The notes under the pieces were generated by a model, which searched no databases, was not told the origin of the DNA, and saw only the letters and a program-made list of their open reading frames with translations. From NCBI GenBank assembly GCA_017311315.1, contig CM029610.1:11422728-11486727 (forward strand): DNA of 64,000 nt, given 5' to 3'. The stretch is from Dendrocalamus latiflorus (lineage: Eukaryota; Streptophyta; Magnoliopsida; Poales; Poaceae). The position numbers were made by a program, and so were the translations under genes. Below are positions 22,440 to 32,650 of this stretch, one piece after another. How positions within the stretch are numbered: position 1 is the first letter of the stretch; each line of letters starts with the position of its first letter.

Positions 22440-23913
22440 ATGGCGCAGTTGCCGCCGAGGGCGCCGAGCACGGCGGCGCAGGACTGGTCGGCGGCGGGAG
22501 AGTTCCTCGGGTTCGCGGCGGCGAGGCGCGGCGCGCACCGCCGCTCGGCCAGCGACTCGGCGGCGTTCCTGGAGGCCGTGCCGATGGACGACGTCATCGG
22601 CGGGGACGAGTTTGACCGGCTCGATGACGAGCAGCTCATGTCCATGTTCTCCGACGTCGAGGCGCCGGCCGTGTCCGACGGCGGGGGCGAGAGGGCGGGG
22701 GAGGCCCAGCTCATGGACATGGGGGAGGCGGAAGAGGGGATGGTGGCGACGTCGCCGGCCGGCGCGCGCGGAATGGCGGCGCCGGCGGCAGCGGACGGCA
22801 TTGCTAACCCCCAGAGGGTTAAAAGGTCAGATGCATAGTAGCCCTTAATTATAATACAATTATTTTTCATTTACCAGGGTAAAACAGTACCAAACACCGT
22901 GAATTGAAGTGGCAACTGGTGATGATTTAGCTGCAATTTCGTTGGTTTGGTGTTTTTGTTTCAGGATATTGGCAAACAGGCAATCAGCGCAGAGGTCAAG
23001 AGTTAGGAAGTTGCAGTACATCTCTGAGCTTGAGCGCAGCGTCACCACTCTCCAGGTGATCACTTCAATTCTCTCTCTCACACACCACATACGAAAAACT
23101 ACAAAAAAAAACTAAAAGAAAAAAATTAGACTATATATATTGAGTACTTCTCCACTCGATAAGTTCTCAAAATTATGCCTTGATGTAGTTATGGCCAAAA
23201 TCCATTGTTCTCCATTTTTTTCGAATGGTGTGGTAGTTCAGTTTCACCATTACTTGAGGCATTTCAGATACAACAAAAAGGAAACTTATCTGGTTACATT
23301 TGAGATGCCTTTGTTTGATTGGTCATTGCTTACTGCAGATGGAGGTGTCAGCACTGTCCCCTCGCGTGGCCTTCCTGGATCACCAGCGGTCGCTGCTCAC
23401 CGTCGGCAACAGCCAACTCAAGCAAAGAATTGCCGCCCTCGCCCAAGACAAGATCTTCAAAGATGGTATTAAATCTGTGTCCATCTTGGCTAAGAATTTC
23501 TTCGTTTTTCTGCGGTTCTCTAGATAGGTCTCAAATCCAGGGCTTGTAGACTTTGATATACCACATTCAGTTTCACGCACCAATCAGCACGCTAAACACT
23601 TCGAGCTGCTGGTAAAAACCAAAAAGTGGACGGTTCTACTCATACTTCAGATACTCTTTTGACGAAAAAAACAATGGAAATGAAATTTACGAAACACGTT
23701 TTGGATAGCCCCCTAGTTTAGCTAGCACAATAAACTCATCCCAGAATTTCCAATGTAGCACATCAAGAGGCACTGAAGGAGGAGATTGAGCGGCTACTCA
23801 AACTGCGCCACCAGCAGCAGATCAAGGCCACCGGCGGTGCCGACATCGCCGCAGCCGCCTCGATGCAGGCCAAGCAAGGGCTTCTCGCATGCGAGGGAGC
23901 TGCAATGCGATAG
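22440..23913 (+). CDS. bZIP transcription factor, group E (AtbZIP34/61-like)
   Basis: Four exons (22440-22825, 22965-23055, 23339-23465, 23759-23913) join in frame into 252 codons, with GT-AG introns throughout. Residues about 60-80 are acidic (MDDVIGGDEFDRLDDEQLM), a likely activation region. The basic region at 128-146 reads KRILANRQSAQRSRVRKLQ and has the N-x7-R signature (N133, R141). The zipper runs through ISELERSVTTLQ and FLDHQRSLL, then the conserved ALAQDKIFKDAHQEALK. As in the Arabidopsis group E pair, a proline (ALSPRV, about 166) sits inside the zipper, which in that group is reported to block homodimers and favour heterodimers. It should act in the nucleus. The protein is somewhat shorter than its Arabidopsis relatives, mostly at the C-terminus. 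It converges with the CCT3 locus. Confidence 0.9.
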
Positions 23914-24968
23914 CGAAAGGCGGTTGATGCGACCAATGATTTTTGGCGATTCATCGTGTGGAAGACACAGCTGTTAGTAGTCTTGTGCAGTCTGATACGT
24001 TCTTGTTTTGTTGTTTATTTGTATGTGATGTTTGCTCACCCTAACGAAAGTTGTGCTGGGATGGGGATTTGTTGTGGATGTATTGTTTGGATTGTCCTTA
24101 CATTTTGTGTTGGTAAAGTGTTTCAAGGTGATTGCTTTCTTCAGTTGTAGAGTTCTTGCATACTACAGATAATCTTAGTTTATGTCAAAAAATACTAAGA
24201 TATCGGACACCTCCTCTGGTGATTCCCAAAATGTTCTCAAACTTAACTCATATTTTGCACAAATTTACAACTTGTAACCTTTTTTTTTCAAATCTACATC
24301 GTCTTGTAACTTCATACTACTAGAGTGCACATTGAGGCTGCCAAACCGCTAATGCAAAATTGGAAACATCCAAACACAAAATTAGTTGCCTGCGTCTCAC
24401 CTTCGCTCGTTCGACTAAAAAAGCAAGGCCAAAAGATTTCCAAATAAATGGAACAAAGAAAGCTAATACAAGCCCTCATTGCTCCTTATGTAACACCACA
24501 TATTTGTAAGAGATCGAAATGATCAAACAGCACAAGTCAAACAATCCCCATACAATTTAATAAGCACTTCATACAGGACAATAGGACTTTAGATTTCATT
24601 TGTAACACAAGGCATTCTGTGTTAGCAACAAACCAACAAAATAACAACGAACAGTCCTGCGTCAACGTTTGATCACATTTCTACTAGTAGAAAGCTCATT
24701 CAGCCTTCACTGAAGTCTGAAAAAAACATGAACAGCTGCCAAGCATACAAACTATGGCATCAAGAAGTACTAATATGGTAAAAATTCCATGGTCCTATGC
24801 AAACTTCAAAAGGAAATACAATGTCGTGCCTCGTGCATATAGCTAATAATTCCAAAGGCTAATGCAAATTTTTCAAAGAAATTAAACTGACTGGAACTTC
24901 ATATGTTAGGTAAGTCTTGCTAAATAACATAACTCGCATGTGCTTGAGGTGTCAGTATACAAGTCATT
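23914..24968. other. Intergenic between convergent bZIP and CCT3
   Basis: This AT-rich interval should hold the 3' untranslated regions of both loci. I see no gene or structured repeat. Confidence 0.5.
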
Positions 24969-26407
24969 CTACTCTGGGATCATCTGTTCGTTGTCTGCAT
25001 CACCCTCTTGTTCGATTTGAGGCTGCTTTGGAACTGGACTGGCTCCAGGAGCCTTCTTGATACCACTGACGATATCGTCAATCCTTAGAAGCATAAAAGC
25101 AGCCTCAATAGCCGTCTTGAATGTTTGAGCTTGGCACTGTACGAATCCCAGATCTGAAGCAAGACAAAATTATGGGGTTTCAACACGCATGCAAGCAAGA
25201 AAAAGAGGGGGGAGAGAGCGAGAGACCTTCTGCTCTTCATATCATCGATATCACCGCTGCTTCCATCAATGCCAATCCAGGCATTTTCACCATTTGCATG
25301 CTGCAATGATTTGGCACATTATTAGAGAACAAAAAACTCAGAAATAATATCAGAAAACTGTAAACGATACACCAATTATACAGACATGAACTTAAAGTTA
25401 GCTTACTGAATTAATGAAGGAACCAGTAGTCATTACCTTTCCCTGAAGTTGTCATCATCCTAATTACATTCAAACCACAGTTTTGAGCCAGAGTTCTTGG
25501 AATTGCCTCAAATGCTAATGCAGCAGCTTCATAGGGCCACTGGAACCCAAATGGAAAAAAACATACTTGAGTCAGATCATGATCGCACAGAATAATATTT
25601 GGAGTTGAAATATAGAGAAGTCTTTCATATCATACTCAACCACAATATGCGAGCACAAATCCTATTCATATTTGTGCACATTATAAGGGAATATATTATT
25701 ATCCACATGAACAGGTTCACCATGGATCAATTAAGATATAGGTTATTCTGAATTCTGAATAATATCTTCTCTACACCTTCAACTGAAGAACTCTTTTGTT
25801 TCAATGTTGCACATACAGTCAATTCAGCAGCACCACCTCCAGGTAGAAGTTTGCGGTTTCTCAAAATGTTCCTCGCCACAGACATAGCATTCTATGAATG
25901 AAAAAAGTGAGTAGAGATCTTTCCACAATAGAATATAGCAGGGAAAACAAAAAGAAGAAATGAAGCACTCACCTGCAAGTTCCTCTCAACCTCGTTCAAG
26001 ACATCCTTGCTTGCTCCCCTCAACAGAACAGTACATGCCTTGGGATCTTTGCAGTCAACAATGAAGGCGAAGAACTCATCACCAATCTTCTTGACCTCAA
26101 AGAGGCCAGCTCCTGTTCCAACATCAGATTCTTCAAGAACATCAGATTCTTCAAGTTCCTCTGCCTATTCACTATGACTGCTCCACAAGCCTTCGCAATC
26201 CTGTTATTGTCAGTCTTCCAGAGTCTTCGGATTGCACTTACACCAGCCTTACCTAGATAATGGATTGCGAGATCACTCAACCCTTTCTCGGTGATAACCA
26301 AATCAGGCTTGAATTTCAGAATCTGTGCACAGAGGTTCTCTATATATTCCTCCTCCATCTGTAGCATTACCTGCCTGCAATAAGCAGTGAATCAACATTG
26401 CCGTATG

Positions 26408-27230
26408 CTCTGTAGCACGGACACGTGTCAAAACCGCCGTATCTGTGTCCGACACGTGTCGGTGACGTATCGGCCGATTTCGGAATTAATTTTAATTATT
26501 AAAATTCTCGACACTTGTCGGACACAGTAAATATACGAGTCGGACACGGCCTGGACATAGCTAGCCCAGGAATAGCCCAGGACACGGCCGGCCCAGGCCG
26601 GCCCATCCCTAACCCTAACCATAAGCGCCGATTCCCGAGCACATCATTCCCATCGCTCGCTCGCGCTTCTCCGCATCAGCCGCTCGCGCCGCCGCCCGCT
26701 CCCGCATCTCGCTGCCGCCCGTCGGCTCCCGCATCTCGCCGCCACATCCATCTCCTCACTCGCATCTCCTCTGCCTGCCGGCTCCCGCATCTCGCCGCCG
26801 ATGACATCTCTCGCATCTCGCCGCCGACTACATCTCCCGCGTCTCGCCACCGACTACATCTCCCGTGCGTCGCCGGCTCCCGCATCTCGCCAGAAATGGT
26901 ACTCCCGCATCTGATCATGTTACTTTTTCCCAGATTAATGGAGTTCTTATTTCTAGAAATGGTATTCACATCAACAATTGTCGCCAGGATTAACAAAACA
27001 ATTCATGAGGTACATATTCCGAGTATACACTTTACAAATTACAAGTTTACAATTTACATTATTTCAGATAATAAGCATGTGGAAACATAGAAAATAATAC
27101 ATATATATAATTTATTTATTTATTATTTAAATATATATAACCGTGTCGGTGTATCGGTATTTTTGGGAAAACGGCGAATTCCCGTGTTGGTATCGTGTCG
27201 TGTCGACGTATCCGTGTCCGTGCATCATAG
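26408..27230. mobile_element. Non-autonomous hAT-like element in a CCT3 intron
   Basis: The ends CTCTGTAGCACGGACACG and, inverted, CTATGATGCACGGACACG form 18-bp inverted repeats. They are flanked by an exact 8-bp duplication, GCCGTATG (26400-26407 and 27231-27238), which suits the hAT superfamily. The 823-bp interior has GTGTCGG-rich arms and a GC-rich core (26640-26890) with about eight loose copies of CCCGCATCTCGCCGCC. No transposase is present. Confidence 0.82.
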
Positions 27231-28631
27231 GCCGTATGTATGAAATCCCATGGTAAAATCAACACCAATAAAAGTATAAAAAAACATTTTTATTTTCCAT
27301 GTATTTTGACAGAAAAGTTGCGTTTAGATCCCTTACCAATCTTCTTCATTAACTCAGCATTGGTCTGATTTTCTCCTTTCTTGTATTCCAGAGGGCAATC
27401 CAGGAGAATGATCCGTGGGTTAACTATCTTTCTTTTCATTTTCCCAGGAGCAACAACATCTTTATTGGTCATAACTCCTTTAAGGACCTTGGAATCTTCC
27501 AGCTGGCTACCAGGAACCTTCTCTACTTTGATGTACTTCTTGATATCAACTTCACGAATGCCTTGACCCAGATCAACACCAGCTGTTGTGTTGGCATCAA
27601 TAGCAAGATCCTGAATACAGCAATACAAGCAGCTATAAAGAGAACAAAAGAAAATGAAGTGGAACTACCCAGTAGTAAACTTTTATGTAAAAGAAAGGTA
27701 CTTACCGCAATTAAGTAACCAAACCGACCAGTGAATTTTGTACCAATGGAACTCTTCGCCAGCCCAAGCATTGCAACACCTCAATTATGAATTTTGAAAA
27801 GTCTCACAAATATGAACCTTCAAGAGAACTTAAAGAACAACTACATGATTTAGTAGTGAGCAAAGATCCAAGAAAATATTTATTACATGATTTATTGATG
27901 AGCTAAAATCCAAGAAAAGATTTAATACACAGAACTTACGGTCATTCACATCAACAGGAATAGCAATCTTATCAAGGACAGCTATAGCATCGTCAAGAGC
28001 TTTGGTGTATGCTGAAAAAAAAGGGATTAGAACAGGTAAACAAAGTTAAGGAAAAAGGCATTTCTAGTTCTTTGAGCAAAGATACCTCGACAAATAACAG
28101 TGGGATGGTAGTTCTTGTCAATGAATGCTTGCGCAACATGGAGCATCTCACCAGCTAAAAAAAGTTCCAGAACTTAGACATGTGGATTAAAAGGGCTTAA
28201 ATCAAATGAAATTTGCTCATGTAGACAATTCATTAAGTACATCAACAAAACAGATAGAGCATATATATGTAAGAGACTCTATTCTTCTGCCCTTCTAAAC
28301 AGCAAAAGTCAACCTCAAGCATTTCTTTATTCAGACCAAATTAGTTTGTACCAATATGACGTGGAACATGCTAAATATTAATTTTGCAACATATAAATTA
28401 ATACTAAGGTAAAACACGATCTGGAGCGCACACTTATACAGTTATACTATAGCGTCAGTCTCTCAGATAACCTTAAATATGATACAGTTGTTTTACTATT
28501 CTACATAATTAACCACTGGCCTGTTTACAAGAGCACAAGGGACAAAAAAAAAGGGGCATACCAAGGACAATGACAGATGTCGTGCCATCTCCTACTTCCT
28601 CGTCCTGTGTGCGGCTTAGCTCAATCATAGA

Positions 28632-29850
28632 CTGCATAAACAAATTAAAAAGTATTAGAAATGGTGATATTATTCATTAAGACCCGCATGAAGAACAGGG
28701 CTAAACAAAGAGCTCAAGGCTCATGAATGTTATTGCGAATCAAACAGATTTCGTACAATTCACAATCTACGAAAATCACAAACGGATCAACCGACATTAT
28801 CTACCCTTTTATTTAAAAAAATAACTTACAAACAAGATTTGCTAAATGTATTACCTACAACAATTGCCATTTACCCCTACAATTATTCCATCAGATTAAT
28901 AAAATAATTATATTATGTTTTAAAACCGCCCAACAGTAGGATGACTAGAGGATTATCGCCCAATTGTTGGGCGACTTAGGGTGTTGTCGCCCAACGGTTG
29001 GGCGACAAGGACTAGTCGCCTAACCGTTTGGCGACTTAGCTACGTGTCACCCAATGGTTAGGCGACTAATCCAAGTCGTCCAACCGTAGAGCGACATATG
29101 GTTAAAACTGCAAAAAAAAGAAAATAAATAACAAGTGTAATACTGTAATTTGGAATTAAAAATTGATTATTTTAAAAAAACTCCAGCAATGTTGCTGACC
29201 AACACTTTTGGCATACTTTTATCGGCTGGTGAGCTAAGATCTTCTGTATTTGGTAAAAGCAACGAATTATTGAGAAACACTTATTCAACTCCTAAGTAAG
29301 CATGTTAATAGTCAAAACAACAAAGCATATTACATGGAAAAAGAACCAAAAAAGACAATAGATCACTGCTAAGCAAGCAAGCAAATGCACTCAAGTGATA
29401 ACATCAGATTTGCTGAGTGACATATTAATTGGTGCTAAGTTCTTACTGCGGTAGGTACAAGCAAATCAGATTTGGAGAGTTCAATCATAAATCCTGTCAT
29501 GTATTAGGGACTACTATGATGCATATATGCTATAGCTCCAGCTCTTAATGATAATAACATAGTAATTTCTACGAAAGCCATTAAACAGTATATCTATAAT
29601 GCACCTTGCAGTCGTTCTGAAACAAAAAGGGGCAGAGATATTCTAGCACACCATGAAATGTACTGGTAAATTGTAATTGGTACAATGCTAACATGACATA
29701 ACATGAAAGTTAGTAATATCACACAGAAATCCAAATAATGGCATCAAGTCACTCATTCAGTCCAAACAAACATAGCACAGGCATGCACTCGTCAATGCAA
29801 ACTGCAAACTGTAATGATTTAAACAAAAATTTCATGAGTCGTTTAGGCAC
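28632..29850. other. Enlarged CCT3 intron, missing exon region
   Basis: This 1.2-kb AT-rich interval should contain the exon encoding the TNDGNAILRE region, but I cannot find it on either strand. It carries a palindrome array at 28926-29097. Confidence 0.6.
28926..29097. repeat. Array of about six GC-rich palindromes
   Basis: Units 28-32 bp apart each contain a variant of TCGCCCAACGGTTGGGCGA, a near-perfect palindrome. The spacers vary (TTAGGGTGT, AAGGACTAG, TTAGCTACG). The two central units (about 28956-29008) are the most perfect, and the outer ones have decayed in one arm. The surroundings are AT-rich. Confidence 0.85.
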
Positions 29851-30973
29851 CTCCTGCAGCATCAAGCAGCATCTTCAACATGGACCGAGGGCCCAATGTA
29901 GTGTGTATGATGTCGCCACAGCCTAGACAACAAATAAACAACAGATATGATGCTCGATTGCTTCCCGGTGCAGTACGGTAGGGGAAAATGCTCTAAAAAG
30001 AAGGAAGAACAACAGACTACAGAACAAAAGCAACTAAGCCTTACATGGATTAGCCATTAGACCATAATTATACCAACAAAAGGTTTAATCCTTCTCCTAT
30101 GAATTATTCAAACAAGTAATATTCAAAGCATTTGGTTCGAACAATTTTACTTTGAAGAAGTTACCCAAGCAAACCATTCTTCTTACTCAACAACGATTAC
30201 AAAGGCATGAAGCACGACATGGAGTAACAAAAGGAAGCTTAAAGAGGCGTCCATTTTACCTTGGCGGCCTGGATGTCATGTTGGCATGGTGCACCTTGGC
30301 GCCAGACTCCCGCTTCAAAGAATTCTCTGCACTCGTCATACAAAAGGGAAAAGGCACGGATTAGAGGAAAAAAGAATTGACCGAAAGAGCAGCAGAGCGA
30401 GCGATCAGATCAAGAACTAAATGAACACTACTAACATCAAATCACGAGACAGGAACAAACAAAAATGAAGGCGGGGGCAACGAACCAAAAACTGGAAGGA
30501 CACAAGTCCAACCGTACCCGCTGTGCCGTATCAGAAAAAAAAGGGGGGAAATTTGCGGCGCCAAGAACCGTAGCAGCGGTGAGGGAGGGTGGTAGACTGA
30601 CTGGGAGGGAGCGCGACGCAAAGGCACTTACTGAGCACGAGCACCGGGGCGTGCAATGCCATGGCGGCCTCGCGGGAGGCGCGACGAGGTCGCGGCGGTG
30701 ACCGGCGGGAGTGGGGGCGCAGGCGGAGGCGGCTGCAGGGTTTGGGGCGGGGTTCGCGATTGCACGACGAGAGCGAGCGAGCAAGATGGGCCCAGTCACA
30801 AGTGGACCAATGATGGGCTTGCCTGGTGCTACTAGCTGGGCGTTCGTTTTTGCAAGGCAAACACATGGCTTTTCGTGCTTCTGCCGCCTTAGCACCATCA
30901 CCAGACAGCAGAGCATCGGCCGGCGGTGAGAAGAATCTACCTGTGGCCTGTTCCATTCCCGGCTTCCACAAAA

Positions 30974-31349
30974 GGGAAATTTAACTTTTTACCACTCTTA
31001 ACATTGCCACCTACTCAAATGCCATCCTCTACATTGCAATTAATATTTTGCCACTCTCCAGCCTACGTGGCGCCTAGTCACCGCCATGTCACGCCCGCGC
31101 CTCCCCGCGCCCACGCCGCCGCCCGGCCTCCCCGTGCCTCCCCGCGCCGCCGCCCGGCCTCCCCGCGCCCGCGCCTGCGCAGGGGACGGAGGCACAGGCG
31201 CGGGCGGCGCGGACGCGGGGAGGCGCGGGCGTGACATGGCGGTGACTAGGCGCCACGTAGGCTGGAGAGTGGCAAAATATTAATTGCAATGTAGAGGATG
31301 GCATTTGAGTAGGTGGCAATGTTAAGAGTGGCAAAAAGTTAAATTTCCC
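30974..31349. mobile_element. Foldback Mutator-like element, 376 bp
   Basis: The two arms (30974-31109 and 31214-31349) are inverted copies of 136 bp with a single mismatch that I can see. A GC-rich loop of about 104 bp separates them. The ends are GGGAAATTTAAC. An exact 9-bp duplication, TCCACAAAA, flanks it (30965-30973 and 31350-31358), the size made by Mutator-like elements. It lies about 310 bp upstream of the CCT3 start codon. It has no coding capacity. Confidence 0.9.
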
Positions 31350-31358
31350 TCCACAAAA

Positions 31359-31658
31359 AGGAAGCCCCCGAGACGCAGGGTCTTTTTCGGCTTCTAACTT
31401 TTAGCTTCTTTATAATAACTAGTTTTTAAACGAAATATCTTTTTAAGATAGAGGTCTACAAGTTAATTATAATAGACATTATACTAACTTTATTTATATC
31501 GGCTAAAATTACACGCGAGTGTCTTTCTCTATACTCTCTCTCATTAACAACCAAAATTTAAATATTTCAATTAAAGACATAAGCTATTGCTAAAAACAGG
31601 CCCTCAACCGAGGTTGGTGCGTAGCGAAGTGCGGTGACGGAGCCAACAGCGTGAAGCA
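31359..31658. other. Intergenic, MITE-like AT-rich sequence
   Basis: About 31420-31600 resembles 10084-10250 (AGGTCTACAAGTTAA, CCAAAATTTAAA and ATTTCAATTAAAGAC landmarks), so it is probably a decayed MITE. No gene is seen. Confidence 0.4.
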
Positions 31659-31666
31659 GGCTAAAT

Positions 31667-32642
31667 TAGGGGTGCAATCGGGTCAGATTCGGATGGATAT
31701 TACTCATACCGTATCCTAACCCATATTGTTTTCTCGGATTCGGGGTCGGATACAGTAAAACCGGATACGAATACGAATTCGGAATTTCGAATACAGTGCC
31801 GCCGGAACGGATACTTGACAGTTTCGGATCGAAAATGGATAATGTAGACGGATAGTACGTGCATACGGAAAGGAACATATACTAAACCATACCACCATCA
31901 CTTCAAACCTTAAACTGTTAGACATAAGTACATGATAGTGATTATAATTCATCAGCCGAAGATGGTGTGGCGTTTCCCCCAAAATTGCCTATTGAGGTGT
32001 GGCGTTTTAAGATGACTCTTGATTTTTGACGGACAGCATTTTCTTTTTCTAGGCTAAAGAAATTTTACTAAATTAAGGTAGAGACAGTAGACAATTGGGA
32101 TAATAGACTTTTGAGAAATTTACCTGTTCATTTACTAAAGCATGCCAAAATTCATCGTTTAATAATACTCTGATTACATGCTTTTCATTCCATTACCTAG
32201 GAAGAGTGATCTTAATGAGCAAATTTAGGATTCCAATTGCACAAGTAGCAGAATTAGAAATAAAACACCATTTTAGTATTTGTATATTTATAGTTGCCAC
32301 AACTGAATATCATATTCCTTTTAAAGAACTTAAGCTTGCACGATCCAGGAAATCTTTCTATATACTGTACACCTCAACCAACCAACATGATAAAAAAAAC
32401 AAATACTAGCAAAATAAAAGGTGAATTCTTAGCTCTTACCAGATATCCGACCGAATATCCAACCGGATAATTATCCGGTATCTGAATACCAATACTATTC
32501 GGTCGGATAACAACTCTCCCGAATCCGAATCCGACATGAATTATCCGAATCTGACCGGATACCAAATTCCCTTCCCGAATCCGGTACCGACCGGATTCGG
32601 TACCGGATCGGTCGGGATTAACCCAACCCATTTGCACCCCTA
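31667..32642. mobile_element. Non-autonomous hAT-like element, 976 bp
   Basis: The ends TAGGGGTGCAATCGGGT and, inverted, TAGGGGTGCAAATGGGT lie inside an exact 8-bp duplication, GGCTAAAT (31659-31666 and 32643-32650). The end regions are rich in CGGATA and ATCCG phrases. No transposase frame is present. Confidence 0.88.
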
Positions 32643-32650
32643 GGCTAAAT

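Larger units (their letters stand above)
24969..30662 (-). pseudogene. CCT3: CCT3 (TCP-1 chaperonin gamma subunit), intron-containing, disrupted
   Basis: CCT is the cytosolic chaperonin that folds actin and tubulin; gamma subunits have about 555 residues. Exons from 5' to 3' are 30662-30632, 30326-30260, 29922-29851, 28631-28562, 28154-28086, 28011-27940, 27780-27706, 27610-27337, 26374-25973, 25891-25766, 25539-25437, 25300-25227 and 25153-24969. They encode hallmarks such as RTQDEEVGDGTTSVIVL, GENQTNAELMK, PDLVITEKGLSDLAIHYL, LPGGGAAELTV and RTLAQNCGLNVIR. Breaks are a 5-bp insertion near 30275, single-base losses near 29912, 26163 and 25131, a loss near 27345, a 2-bp loss near 25450, and an AT where a GT donor is expected at 25765. 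The exon for the TNDGNAILRE segment (ATP-binding region) is not found between 28632 and 29850. Retained introns show this was never retroposed. Confidence 0.85.

Noticed and set aside
22375..22870. Long overlapping frames on both strands of bZIP exon 1
   Set aside because: They are GC-rich shadows of the real exon with arginine- or serine-rich low-complexity translations.
26515..27090. 191-codon frame on the plus strand
   Set aside because: It lies wholly in the non-coding interior of a hAT-like element and translates a short GC-rich repeat.
28926..29097. CRISPR-like regular repeats
   Set aside because: This is plant nuclear DNA; the repeats are degenerate palindromes with 9-12 bp spacers and there are no cas genes.
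30437..30971. Overlapping minus-strand frames of about 150 codons near the CCT3 start
   Set aside because: They cover CCT3 exon 1, its leader and intron 1, and match no family.
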